Shown in pieces: positions 8,531-16,998 of a stretch of 64,000 nucleotides of DNA. How positions within the stretch are numbered: position 1 is the stretch's first letter; every line of letters starts with the position of its first letter. Source of the stretch: Chryseobacterium gleum (GTDB lineage: Bacteria; Bacteroidota; Bacteroidia; Flavobacteriales; Flavobacteriaceae); NCBI GenBank assembly GCA_945881885.1, contig CAMCVI010000011.1, positions 1 through 64,000 of the forward strand, read 5' to 3'. The notes below the pieces were generated by a model, which worked only from the letters and a program-made list of their open reading frames with translations, searched no databases and was not told the origin of the DNA. Both the position numbers and the translations under genes were made by a program.

Positions 8531-10163
8531 AAACCTTCAACTTAAAGACTTTTTTGGAACAACTGTTTGGTCATATACCAGAGTTTCAACCAAAGAGCAA
8601 TTCATGAACAATGGGAGTATAGAAACCCAGGTCAACAGAATTAAAAACTTTGCAAATGAAAACGGACTAAATATTGCAGAAGAATTTGATGCAGAATACG
8701 AAAGTTCTAAAAAGATCAATACTCAAAGTACGCTCAAAGAGCTAATTAGTAAGCTGAAGAAAACGCACTATTCTAAAAGACCAAAGATAATTTTAATCTG
8801 GTCGCCCAGTCGATTTGGAAGAGCTGGTGCAGAACATATTCAATTATTTGTCAGTTTACGAAAAGAATTCAATGTGTTCTTATATTCAGTCAGCTCCGGG
8901 TATAATACTTTTAATGATCGTGCTGAAAATGAGTTTTCCACGCAACTACTTTATGCACAAAAAGAAAATTTTAATCGACAAGATACCATAATTCCAGGAT
9001 TAATAAATGCATTAAATAATGGCAAATTGTTTGGAAGAACACCTAAAGGTTATGACCATTATGGGCCAAGAGTAAAAAAACATGAATTTGTACAAGCCAA
9101 ACAAGAGATAAAAGTAAATAAGGATGGATTAATCTTTAAAGAAGCCTTCAGAAAAAAAATTTATGAATCATACACAGATAAACAAATAATTGAATGGTTA
9201 GCTGCAAAAGGAATCAGAATGGCTTACCAATCAATGACAAATATGTGGAAAAATGAATTTTATGCTGGAAGAATATGCAATTCCCTTTTAGATGAAAAAT
9301 ATATTAAAGGAAGTTGGGAACCATTAATATCAAAAATAGAATATCAAAAACTTCAAAAAATTATTAACGATACTACTAAAATAGGTATTGAAAAACTTAG
9401 CGGAAAAACTGAAACACCATTGGTTCCAAAATATTTAATTTGTGGAGACTGTCAAAATACAATGACGTCTTATAAAAACAAAAAGAAAGATTTATTCTAT
9501 TACAAATGTAATTGTTGTAATAAAACAGCAAATGCAGAAACAAAATCGAGTTCATATAATGATGGTGTTAATCCAACATTTTTAAAAATAATTGACAATT
9601 TAAAACTGAATGATAAACTTAAAGAATTATTCATTGAACAATTAAAATTAATTTTGGAACATGAAAAAGATAATTCAAAAGATAAGAAAAGAATGCTAAC
9701 TTCAGAGATAAATGGCTTAAAAGAGAAAATGGATTTAATGGAATATCGATTTGCAATAAATGAAATTTCAAAAGATATTTTTGAAAGACAAAATCAAAAA
9801 CTAAAAGAACAATACAATCAAAAAATAGCAGAAATTGAAAATTTGCCAACAAAAAAATCTAACCACGAAAAAGGAATAAAATATTTCGCAAAAATTGCTG
9901 TAAACCCCTCTAAATTCTATGAAAGTTTGGAGTATAACCAAAAGAGGGTATTTCAAAAATTGTTGTTTCCTGAAGGTTTACGCTACTCATTAAAAAATAG
10001 AGAATATCTAACCTCAAAAACAGGTGCTTTGTTTGAACTAACTAGTTCTTTTTCAGAGAATTATGAACTTGAAAACAAAAAAACTTACCAAGAAAAACTT
10101 GATAAGTCTCATACAGTACCCGGAGTGGGAATCGAACCCACACTCCAAGGAACACGAGTTTGA
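8520..10163 (+). CDS. Large serine recombinase (site-specific integrase)
   Basis: The protein has 547 residues. The N-terminal resolvase domain (about 14-155) has the catalytic-serine motif YTRVSTKEQ (Ser23) and LIWSPSRFGRAG. A recombinase domain (about 165-300, GKLFGRTPKGYDHYGPRV) and a zinc ribbon (about 305-340, LICGDC...YKCNCC) follow. A Lys/Glu-rich coiled-coil region runs from about 375 to 450. These are the domains of large serine integrases, which insert or excise circular elements. The last 15 codons (VPGVGIEPT...TRV) and the stop are encoded by the antisense strand of the tRNA-Leu gene, so the natural C-terminus in the excised form would differ. The conserved core ends well before this tail. 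The start overlaps the upstream small gene. Confidence 0.93.
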   Translation: MKTKNLQLKDFFGTTVWSYTRVSTKEQFMNNGSIETQVNRIKNFANENGLNIAEEFDAEYESSKKINTQSTLKELISKLKKTHYSKRPKIILIWSPSRFGRAGAEHIQLFVSLRKEFNVFLYSVSSGYNTFNDRAENEFSTQLLYAQKENFNRQDTIIPGLINALNNGKLFGRTPKGYDHYGPRVKKHEFVQAKQEIKVNKDGLIFKEAFRKKIYESYTDKQIIEWLAAKGIRMAYQSMTNMWKNEFYAGRICNSLLDEKYIKGSWEPLISKIEYQKLQKIINDTTKIGIEKLSGKTETPLVPKYLICGDCQNTMTSYKNKKKDLFYYKCNCCNKTANAETKSSSYNDGVNPTFLKIIDNLKLNDKLKELFIEQLKLILEHEKDNSKDKKRMLTSEINGLKEKMDLMEYRFAINEISKDIFERQNQKLKEQYNQKIAEIENLPTKKSNHEKGIKYFAKIAVNPSKFYESLEYNQKRVFQKLLFPEGLRYSLKNREYLTSKTGALFELTSSFSENYELENKKTYQEKLDKSHTVPGVGIEPTLQGTRV

Positions 10164-10196
10164 GTCGTGCGCGTCTACCAATTCCGCCATCCGGGC
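10117..10196 (-). tRNA. tRNA-Leu (anticodon CAA)
   Basis: The reverse complement folds as a leucine tRNA: acceptor GCCCGGA / TCCGGGT with a terminal G-T pair, D-arm GCGGAATTGGTAGACGC, anticodon stem CACGA / TCGTG with loop CTCAAAC (anticodon CAA), an extended variable arm, T-arm GTGGG-TTCGATT-CCCAC, and discriminator A. CCA is not encoded. The 3' half overlaps the end of the recombinase gene. Confidence 0.95.
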
Positions 10197-10322
10197 ATTG
10201 AAAAGCAAAAATAAATGATTATTTACTTTATGGCTTTTTAAAGTGAGTGCAAATATAACTAAAGTTTACAATTTCATTGTAAAAATACTTAAAATTTTAC
10301 TTTCAGAGTTCGATTAAATTAC

Positions 10323-10330
10323 TAACTTTG
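10323..10330 (+). promoter_or_regulatory. -7 promoter box upstream of prs
   Basis: TAACTTTG matches the Bacteroidota sigma-70-type consensus TAnnTTTG, 52 bases before the prs ATG. No clear -33 TTG is seen at the usual spacing. Confidence 0.5.
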
Positions 10331-10382
10331 CACCCAAATTGCACAACACAACAACTAAGTAACTACTAAACAACAAATTAAA

Positions 10383-11324
10383 ATGTCATACAAAGAGCCT
10401 GAAGCAAAAATATTTGCGTGTTCTCAAAGTGTGTATCTAGCAGAAGAAATTGCCAGTAGATACGGCGTGCCGCTAGGTAAAGTAACATTTTCAAAATACA
10501 GTGATGGTGAATTTCAACCTTCATTTGAAGAATCGATAAGAGGGCTTCGCGTGTTTTTAGTGTGTTCCACTTTTCCAAGTGCAGATAATTTAATGGAATT
10601 GTTATTAATGATTGACGCGGCTAAAAGAGCGTCTGCCAGACATATAACAGCAGTAATCCCATACTTCGGATGGGCAAGACAAGACAGAAAAGACAAACCA
10701 AGAGTGCCAATTGGGGCAAAATTGGTAGCCAAATTATTAGAAACAGCAGGAGCTACCCGAATTATGACCATGGATTTACATGCAGATCAAATTCAAGGGT
10801 TTTTTGAAAAACCAGTAGACCACTTGTTTGCTTCCACTATCTTTTTACCTTATGTAAGAAGTTTAGGATTAGAAAATTTAACAATCGCATCACCGGATAT
10901 GGGAGGTTCTAAAAGAGCCTATGCTTATTCAAAATTCTTAGAATCTGATGTGGTTATTTGTTATAAACAAAGAAAAGTGGCCAATGTAATTGACACTATG
11001 GAATTGATTGGTGAAGTAAGAGGAAGACATGTTATTTTAGTAGATGACATGATTGATACCGGAGGTACATTAGCAAAAGCCGCTGATGTGATGATTGAAA
11101 AAGGCGCTTTGAGTGTAAGAGCCATTTGTACACACGCTATTTTATCTGGCGACGCGTACGAAAAAATTGAAAACTCAAAATTAGAAGAGTTAATCGTTAC
11201 AGATTCTATTCCGTTAAAGAAAGAATCTAAGAAAATAAAAGTAGTGAGCTGTGCGCCGTTATTTGCAGAAGTAATGCAAATGGTTCAAAACAATACTTCT
11301 ATAAGTGGGAAGTTTTTAATGTAA
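10383..11324 (+). CDS. prs: Ribose-phosphate pyrophosphokinase
   Basis: This 313-residue enzyme makes PRPP from ribose-5-phosphate and ATP for purine, pyrimidine, histidine and NAD synthesis. The class I PRPP synthetase features are in order: the flexible-loop/ATP region YFGWARQDRK (about 98-107), MDLHADQIQGFF, and the PRPP-binding loop VDDMIDTGGT at about 220-229. The length is normal. The gene is followed 75 bp later by rplY, the same pairing seen in many bacteria. An upstream TAACTTTG box probably drives both. Confidence 0.97.
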   Translation: MSYKEPEAKIFACSQSVYLAEEIASRYGVPLGKVTFSKYSDGEFQPSFEESIRGLRVFLVCSTFPSADNLMELLLMIDAAKRASARHITAVIPYFGWARQDRKDKPRVPIGAKLVAKLLETAGATRIMTMDLHADQIQGFFEKPVDHLFASTIFLPYVRSLGLENLTIASPDMGGSKRAYAYSKFLESDVVICYKQRKVANVIDTMELIGEVRGRHVILVDDMIDTGGTLAKAADVMIEKGALSVRAICTHAILSGDAYEKIENSKLEELIVTDSIPLKKESKKIKVVSCAPLFAEVMQMVQNNTSISGKFLM

Positions 11325-11399
11325 AGTTAGTCGGTTTGAAGATGTTCATTCCTTTAAACTACTAACCAATTATTTTTTATTAATTTTAATTTATTTCAA

Positions 11400-12005
11400 A
11401 TGAAATCAATTACGATCAAAGGATCACAAAGAGAAAGCGTGGGCAAAGTAGCTACTAAAGCCTTACGTAATGCTGGAATGGTTCCTTGCGTTATTTACGG
11501 AGGGGAAAATCCAGTGCATTTTAGTGCTGAAGAAAGAGCATTTAAAAGTTTAGTTTACACTCCAGAAGCGCACACTGTAGTAATTGAATTAGAAGGCGGA
11601 AAGAAATTTGACGGTATCTTACAAGATATTCAATTTCACCCAGTTTCTGACAAAATTTTACACGTTGATTTTTATCAATTAGAAGCTTCAAAAGAAATCA
11701 CAATGGAAGTACCTGTTAAAATTACTGGAACTTCTCCAGGAGTTTTATTAGGAGGGGTTTTACGTTTAAACCAACGTAAATTAAAAGTGAGAGCTTTACC
11801 TGCTAACTTACCAGATTCTATTGTTGCAGACATTTCTGAATTAGAAATGGGTAACAAATTGTATGTTACTAAATTAGCTGCCACAGCTTACAAAATTTTA
11901 CACCCAGACAACACAGTTGTTTGTCAAGTAAGAATTTCTCGTGCTGCTATGAAAGCGGCTCAAGAAGCAGCAAAAGCAGAAAAAGGCGGAAAAAAGAAAA
12001 AATAA
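11400..12005 (+). CDS. rplY: 50S ribosomal protein L25/general stress protein Ctc
   Basis: The protein has 201 residues. The N-terminal L25 domain (about 1-90: [25 protein letters not shown]) binds 5S rRNA. The C-terminal TL5-type beta domain (about 95-180) contains [12 protein letters not shown] and [14 protein letters not shown] Lys-rich tail (EKGGKKKK) closes the protein. It belongs to the longer CTC form typical of Bacteroidota. It lies directly downstream of prs and is followed by a strong terminator. Confidence 0.96.
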   Translation: MKSITIKGSQRESVGKVATKALRNAGMVPCVIYGGENPVHFSAEERAFKSLVYTPEAHTVVIELEGGKKFDGILQDIQFHPVSDKILHVDFYQLEASKEITMEVPVKITGTSPGVLLGGVLRLNQRKLKVRALPANLPDSIVADISELEMGNKLYVTKLAATAYKILHPDNTVVCQVRISRAAMKAAQEAAKAEKGGKKKK

Positions 12006-12024
12006 TTCAATTTTCTATACAATT

Positions 12025-12055
12025 AAAAATCCCGAGCATTGCTCGGGATTTTTTT
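12025..12055 (+). terminator. Strong terminator between rplY and the convergent enoyl-CoA hydratase gene
   Basis: ATCCCGAGC / GCTCGGGAT with loop ATT extends through A/T pairs to about 13 bp. T runs lie on both strands, so it can end transcription from either side. Confidence 0.93.
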
Positions 12056-12078
12056 ATTAAATTAAATTTAGACTTGTT

Positions 12079-12855
12079 TTATTTTCCTACAAAAACCGCT
12101 TTTCTTTTTTCTAAAAATGCGGTAGTACCTTCTTTAAAATCTGCTGTGGCAAAACAAGCGCCAAAGTTTTTAATTTCTACCTCAAACCCATTAACACCAT
12201 CTTTAAAGTTCGCGTTAACCGCTTCAATAGCTTTTGCAATTGCCACACTTGAATTTTGACTTATTTTTGTAGCCAATGCTTTCGCTAAGTCTATTAATTC
12301 CTCTTGCGGTACCACGTGATTAACTAAACCGTAAGATTTTGCAGTTTCTGCGTCAATCATGTTGGCGGTCATAATCAATTCCATTGCTCTTCCTTTACCG
12401 ATTAATTGTGTCAATCGTTGTGTGCCACCATATCCTGGAATGACGCCTAAAGTGACTTCAGGTAATCCCATTTTTGCATTGGATGAGGCAATTCTGAAAT
12501 GACAACTCATGGCGAGCTCTAAACCGCCACCTAATGCAAATCCGTTTACTGCCGCAATAACAGGTGTTTGTAAATTTTGTACAAAATCAAATAATAATTC
12601 TTGACCTTTTGCTGCCAATTGCGCACCTTCAGCAGCCGAAAAATCTGCAAATTCAGAAATGTCTGCTCCAGCAACAAACGCTTTTTCTCCACTACCAGTT
12701 AATATAATCACATTCGTACAGCTATCAGTATTTAAAGCGGTAAAAGCTTCGTGTAATTCTTCAATTGTAGCTTTGTTTAAAGCGTTTAATTTTGTAGGCC
12801 TGTTTATAGTAACAACAGCAAAATTGTCTTGTTTTTCAATTAAAATATTTTCCAT
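12079..12855 (-). CDS. Enoyl-CoA hydratase/isomerase family protein
   Basis: The protein has 258 residues and the crotonase fold. The first oxyanion segment is AFVAGADISEF, the second is AAVNGFALGGGLELAMSC, and the catalytic-glutamate region GLPEVTLGVIPGYGGTQRL follows. Glutamates are present at both usual catalytic positions, as in true 2-enoyl-CoA hydratases (hydration of trans-2-enoyl-CoA in beta-oxidation). The exact substrate cannot be read from the sequence. It lies two bases after the histidine kinase stop on the same strand, so it may be the last gene of the hemH-hemJ-kinase operon. Confidence 0.93.
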   Translation of the reverse strand: MENILIEKQDNFAVVTINRPTKLNALNKATIEELHEAFTALNTDSCTNVIILTGSGEKAFVAGADISEFADFSAAEGAQLAAKGQELLFDFVQNLQTPVIAAVNGFALGGGLELAMSCHFRIASSNAKMGLPEVTLGVIPGYGGTQRLTQLIGKGRAMELIMTANMIDAETAKSYGLVNHVVPQEELIDLAKALATKISQNSSVAIAKAIEAVNANFKDGVNGFEVEIKNFGACFATADFKEGTTAFLEKRKAVFVGK

Positions 12856-12857
12856 TT

Positions 12858-14327
12858 TTAGTCTTTTATAGGTAATTTTACAATAAATAGCGTTCCTTTT
12901 TCTTCCTCGGATTCAAAAGTGATGCTTCCGTTATAATTCTCAATAATTTTTTTAATGATAGCCAATCCCAATCCCATTCCTGAATTTTTTGTTGTGAATT
13001 TTGGTTCGAAAATATAGGCTGCGTTTTCAGCTGCAATTCCAATTCCGTTATCCGAAATCTTTAAAACAAAATTTGTATTTTCTTTTAAAATTTCAACTAC
13101 AACTGATTTTATTTCTTGGTTTTCAGGTATTGATTGAATGGCGTTTTTGGCCAAATTAGTTACAATTCTTGTCAATTGCGTTCTGTCAAAAGAGGTGTAA
13201 ATTTCTTTTTCGGAAGATTTAAAATCAATGTAATCTTCATTAAAAATTTCCAACGCCGTTTTGCAAACCTGCACAATATTTAACCTTTCATTTTGTTGTG
13301 TTGGCATATTGGCAAAATTAGAAAAAGCACTTGCCACAGTGGTCATGGTATCAATTTGTTGAATAAGCGTATCTGAAAAATCTTCAAGTTTCTGACTTAT
13401 TTCTGGATCGTTGATATCAAATTTTCTTTGAAAACTTTGAATGGTTAAACGCATCGGCGTTAGCGGGTTTTTAATTTCATGAGCCACTTGTTTTGCCATT
13501 TCGCGCCAAGCGTGTTCTCGTTCGCTTTGTGCTAATTTTTGCGCACTATCTTCTAAGGTATCCACCATATTGTTATAGGCTAAAATGAGCCCGTTAATTT
13601 CTTGATTTCCCGGTTGAAGTTTTAGTTTTTGGTTGCGTTCATTTAATTGTGTAATGCCTAGTTTTTCTGAAATTTGAGAAATAGACTTAGTAATATTGCT
13701 CGATAATAAGTAAGAAATTAAAATAGAAATAAGGAACATAATTCCAAAGACTTGCGTGTATCTGGTTAAAAAATTTCTCGCTTCTTGGTTATAAAAATCG
13801 CTGTTTTCTTCGTATGGAATATTTAAAATCGCAAGGTTTTTAAAATTGGTGTCTTTTATGTAACTAAAAGAAGATTTTAAATACGTTTCATTTTCCTTAG
13901 TTTTAGTAATTACAATTCTTTTTTTTGATGATTTTCCTAAATTAAAAAGAATTTCTGCAGGTATTTTTGACTTTTTAATGTTATTAATTTTTGAATTGGA
14001 AGACATTAATAATTTTCCGTTTAAATCAAAAAAATTAACTTCTAGACTATGAATATCGGATAATTCAAGAATTCTAGTTTTAAAAATAGTAGGAATATTT
14101 GCAGTTTTGAGCGGGTATTGCGTAGTTTGTAAAATGTATTCTATATGTTCTTTTATTGCATTTTCTTTGCGAGACAAACGTTCTTCATGATATTCTTTAG
14201 CTTCATATCTAAAGTGAATTAAAGAAACAACCGTAATTAATACCATTGAAACCGTTGTTAAAAACAACATTGACAAAAATATTCTACGTCGTAACGAGAG
14301 CGTGTGTATTTTAAAAAACTTAATCAC
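12858..14327 (-). CDS. Membrane sensor histidine kinase, NtrY-like
   Basis: The protein has 489 residues. Transmembrane helices at about 18-38 and 191-211 enclose an extracytoplasmic sensor of ~150 residues. A HAMP-like linker (about 212-265) leads to a HisKA domain with phosphoacceptor His283 in VAHEIKNPLTPMRL and a HATPase domain with DNGIGI and GMGLGLAI. The sequence around the His is typical of NtrY-type kinases. No response regulator gene is adjacent, so it is an orphan here. Its start overlaps the end of the hemJ-like gene by eight bases, indicating coupling. The signal sensed is unknown; its place in a heme operon invites a link to iron or heme state, but that is inference. Confidence 0.92.
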   Translation of the reverse strand: MIKFFKIHTLSLRRRIFLSMLFLTTVSMVLITVVSLIHFRYEAKEYHEERLSRKENAIKEHIEYILQTTQYPLKTANIPTIFKTRILELSDIHSLEVNFFDLNGKLLMSSNSKINNIKKSKIPAEILFNLGKSSKKRIVITKTKENETYLKSSFSYIKDTNFKNLAILNIPYEENSDFYNQEARNFLTRYTQVFGIMFLISILISYLLSSNITKSISQISEKLGITQLNERNQKLKLQPGNQEINGLILAYNNMVDTLEDSAQKLAQSEREHAWREMAKQVAHEIKNPLTPMRLTIQSFQRKFDINDPEISQKLEDFSDTLIQQIDTMTTVASAFSNFANMPTQQNERLNIVQVCKTALEIFNEDYIDFKSSEKEIYTSFDRTQLTRIVTNLAKNAIQSIPENQEIKSVVVEILKENTNFVLKISDNGIGIAAENAAYIFEPKFTTKNSGMGLGLAIIKKIIENYNGSITFESEEEKGTLFIVKLPIKD

Positions 14328-14859
14328 TTTTTTTATTTCTGATTCTTTTATAGAATTTAAATCCTAGCATAATTAATACCGAAAATAATACAATTCCAAT
14401 TACACCATAAATCCAATTGATTGCATTTTTTAAAATTACTAAAAAAACTACGGCAAACAAAATTATTGTGGCACCTTCGTTCCATAATCGCATAAAGTTG
14501 GAAGTGTATTTTACTTGGTTATTTTGTAATTCGGTATATATATTTTGACATTTAAAATGATAGATAAATAGCAAAACCACAAACCCCAATTTTACCTGCA
14601 TCCAAGGCATTTCTATAAAAGCGGGGTTTAAATGCAATAATAATAACGCAAAAAGGGTAGCCAAAACTGCACTTGGCCAAGTAATAATATACCACAAACG
14701 ATATGTCATTATTTTGTACTGCTTTTGTAAAATTTCCTTTTCTGGCGAGGGCATTTCGTTAGCTTCAATTTGGTATACAAACAAGCGCACAATATAAAAC
14801 AAACCCGCAAACCAAGTGATTACAAAGATTAAGTGTAAGGATTTTATGTATTCGTACAT
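14320..14859 (-). CDS. hemJ: HemJ-type protoporphyrinogen IX oxidase (CopD-like membrane protein)
   Basis: The protein has 179 residues and four to five membrane helices. The N-terminal signature HLIFVITWFAGLFYIVRLFVY contains the conserved His (residue 9), and a Lys at residue 90 (MPWMQVKLGF) corresponds to the second conserved residue of HemJ. Automated annotation often calls such proteins CopD-like. Here it lies seven bases after hemH, near hemA-B-C-D-E-F. No hemG or hemY is seen in the window, so oxidation of protoporphyrinogen IX, the penultimate step of heme synthesis, is the likely job. Confidence 0.8.
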   Translation of the reverse strand: MYEYIKSLHLIFVITWFAGLFYIVRLFVYQIEANEMPSPEKEILQKQYKIMTYRLWYIITWPSAVLATLFALLLLHLNPAFIEMPWMQVKLGFVVLLFIYHFKCQNIYTELQNNQVKYTSNFMRLWNEGATIILFAVVFLVILKNAINWIYGVIGIVLFSVLIMLGFKFYKRIRNKKSD

Positions 14860-14865
14860 ATATTA

Positions 14866-15885
14866 CTATTTACTATTTTTAAATTCCTCAATCCAATTCG
14901 CCACAACGCCACACCATTCGTCCTCGTCATTCATACAAGGTACAGCCATAAACGCTTCACCACCATGATGTAAAAATTCTTCCTTGGCTTCCATGGCAAT
15001 TTCTTCCAAAGTTTCTAAACAATCTGCCACAAAAGCAGGGGTTACAACCGCTAATTTCTTAATACCTTTTTCTGGCATTTTATTCACTTCTACATCTGTG
15101 TAAGGGGTAAGCCATTTGTCACCAGCCAATCGTGATTGAAAAGTTTGACTGTATTTTCCTTCCGGAATTCCTAATGCTTTCACTACTTGTTTGGTCGTTT
15201 CATAACATTGATGGCTATAACAAAATTCATGTGCTGGCGAAGGCGTGTTGCAACAAGTTCTGTCCATTTTACAATGTGATTTGGTAATATCTGTTTTGCG
15301 AATATGACGTTTTGGAACACCATGATACGAAAACAACAAATGATCGTATTCAAAACCTTCTAAATGCTTTTTTATAGAATTGGATAATGCTTCAATATAA
15401 CCTGGTTTGTTATAAAATGCAGGAACCGTAGTAAATTTCATATCTGGAAAATGCTTGGCGCGAAGCTCTTCTGCTAATACTAAAATAGTAGTGGTAGAAG
15501 CCATGGCATGTTGCGGATACAAAGGGAAAAGCATCACTTCGGTTACGCCTTTATCGTGTAATTCTTGCAATCCTTTAATAATAGTAATTGTTCCATAACG
15601 CATTGCTAAAGCCACTGGAATGTCAACCAATCCTTTTACTTTTTCATGCATTTTTTTTGAAATTACAATTAATGGCGATCCTTCATCAGTCCAAATTCTA
15701 GCATAAGCTTCAGCCGATTTTTTTGGTCTAGTTTGTAAAATAATCCCTCTAACTAACAAAGCGCGTAATAAAAACGGAACGTCAATTACGTATTTATCCA
15801 TTAAAAATTCATCCAAATAAGGTTTTACATCTTTTGCAGTTGGACTTTCAGGCGAACCCAGATTGACTAATAATACTCCTTTCAT
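14866..15885 (-). CDS. hemH: Ferrochelatase
   Basis: The 339-residue protein inserts Fe2+ into protoporphyrin IX, the last step of heme b synthesis. Visible family features are the start KGVLLVNLGSPESPT, YPQHAMASTTT, the active-site His in LLFSYHGVPKRHIRK, and the C-terminal acidic region VVTPAFVADCLETLEEI. A Cys-rich stretch (HCKMDRTCCNTPSPAHEFC) lies mid-protein. It leads a minus-strand operon with hemJ seven bases downstream. Confidence 0.97.
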   Translation of the reverse strand: MKGVLLVNLGSPESPTAKDVKPYLDEFLMDKYVIDVPFLLRALLVRGIILQTRPKKSAEAYARIWTDEGSPLIVISKKMHEKVKGLVDIPVALAMRYGTITIIKGLQELHDKGVTEVMLFPLYPQHAMASTTTILVLAEELRAKHFPDMKFTTVPAFYNKPGYIEALSNSIKKHLEGFEYDHLLFSYHGVPKRHIRKTDITKSHCKMDRTCCNTPSPAHEFCYSHQCYETTKQVVKALGIPEGKYSQTFQSRLAGDKWLTPYTDVEVNKMPEKGIKKLAVVTPAFVADCLETLEEIAMEAKEEFLHHGGEAFMAVPCMNDEDEWCGVVANWIEEFKNSK

Positions 15886-15897
15886 TGTTATGTAGTT

Positions 15898-16770
15898 TTA
15901 TAAATTAACGTTTAGGTTTAATAAATATTTTTTTGGTGTAGTGCCGAATTTCTTTTTAAATGCAGCTATAAAATGACTCGAAGTGCTATACCCGATTTTC
16001 AATCCTACTTCATTAACATTATATGAACCGGTTTCCAAAAGTTTTCTAGCAAATTCCATTTTATAATCGAATAAAAAATTAAAAACAGTTTCGCCATAAA
16101 TTTCTTTAAAACCAGCTTTCAATTTTTTTAATGAAATACCTACTTCATCGGCTAATGCTTGCAAACTAGGCGGTTCTGCCATGTTTTTTATGATAATTTC
16201 TTTGGCTTTTTTAATTTTTAATACATTTTCTTCGTCGGATAAAAACGGACAATGTTCTGCATTTGGATCTTCGTTGGTATTAAAAAACAAACTTAACAAT
16301 TCGTAACTTTTTCCTTTCAAATAGAGCGTTTTAATAGACGAATTTTGGTTGTAATGAAAAATTTGATTCAACACAATTGCCATTGATGGGCTGATACCCT
16401 CCTCGGTGTAGTATTTTTTTTCTAAATTATCTTTACTCAAAAACGGAATCATTTCTGAATCAGAAGAAAATAAAGTATGGAATTTTTTTATCGAAATTAA
16501 AATAGAAATAATCCAACTTTTAGGAGCAATTTCTAAATGAAGTGGTAATTCCTTTTGAGGGTTGTAAAGTAAAAGTGCTTTTTCCTCATTCAAATCTAAA
16601 GTGTAAGAATTATTGTTAAAAATAAATTTTGCTTTTCCTTTCACGTTAAAATGAAACTGAATTAATCCAGAACCCACCTGTTTTTCTAACGTTTCGGTGG
16701 TTTCAGAATCGTTTTCAAAACGCAGTAAAGTAAAATCGGTGTCAATTTTAATTTCTTCAAATGAACTCAT
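15898..16770 (-). CDS. AraC-family transcriptional regulator
   Basis: The 290-residue protein has an N-terminal cupin-like sensor (about 1-140) and a C-terminal double helix-turn-helix (about 190-285) with PPSLQALADEVGISLKKLKAGFKEIYG and YSTSSHFIAAFKKKFGTTPKKYL. The overall layout resembles PchR-type regulators, which respond to siderophores or iron. It is transcribed divergently from hemA and lies 12 bases upstream of hemH in the same direction. It is therefore well placed to control both arms of the heme cluster; that control is inferred from position. Confidence 0.9.
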   Translation of the reverse strand: MSSFEEIKIDTDFTLLRFENDSETTETLEKQVGSGLIQFHFNVKGKAKFIFNNNSYTLDLNEEKALLLYNPQKELPLHLEIAPKSWIISILISIKKFHTLFSSDSEMIPFLSKDNLEKKYYTEEGISPSMAIVLNQIFHYNQNSSIKTLYLKGKSYELLSLFFNTNEDPNAEHCPFLSDEENVLKIKKAKEIIIKNMAEPPSLQALADEVGISLKKLKAGFKEIYGETVFNFLFDYKMEFARKLLETGSYNVNEVGLKIGYSTSSHFIAAFKKKFGTTPKKYLLNLNVNL

Positions 16771-16964
16771 AGCGTTATTTTTTTATGAATTGTTTAAACA
16801 AAAACAAGCTTGTTATTTATAATTAATCTAAACAAAGCAGTTGTTTGGTGCTGAATTTGTTACAAAGTTAGTAGTTTATATCAAAATAAGTACAATTTAT
16901 TTAAAAAAAACTATTTTCGTTATAAAAAGTACTTTGAGCGTTGTTTTTGTTCACAAGGAAACAA

Positions 16965-16972
16965 TAATTTTG
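16965..16972 (+). promoter_or_regulatory. -7 promoter box for the hemA operon
   Basis: TAATTTTG fits TAnnTTTG, 26 bases before the hemA ATG, with a TTG 21 bases upstream (16941-16943). The rest of the 228-bp divergent region is AT-rich and holds no operator I can define. Confidence 0.55.
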
Positions 16973-16998
16973 TGCATCTTTAAGAGATAAAGCAATTT

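Larger units (their letters stand above)
6379..10163. mobile_element. Putative integrated element with a large serine recombinase beside tRNA-Leu
   Basis: Between housekeeping-type genes lies an AT-rich block of unknown small genes (6550-7350, minus strand), a MerR-like regulator, a 54-codon gene and a large serine recombinase. The recombinase reading frame ends inside the tRNA-Leu(CAA) gene, marking the right junction. The left end is not defined: I found no copy of the tRNA 3' end near 6300-6550. Serine recombinases use a very short crossover core, so a missing long direct repeat does not argue against integration. No conjugation, phage-structural or transposase genes are seen. The left boundary given is a placeholder. 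Confidence 0.6.

Noticed and set aside
11921..12259. 112-residue plus-strand frame spanning the end of rplY and the start of the convergent gene
   Set aside because: It crosses a strong terminator and overlaps two well-supported genes in other frames.
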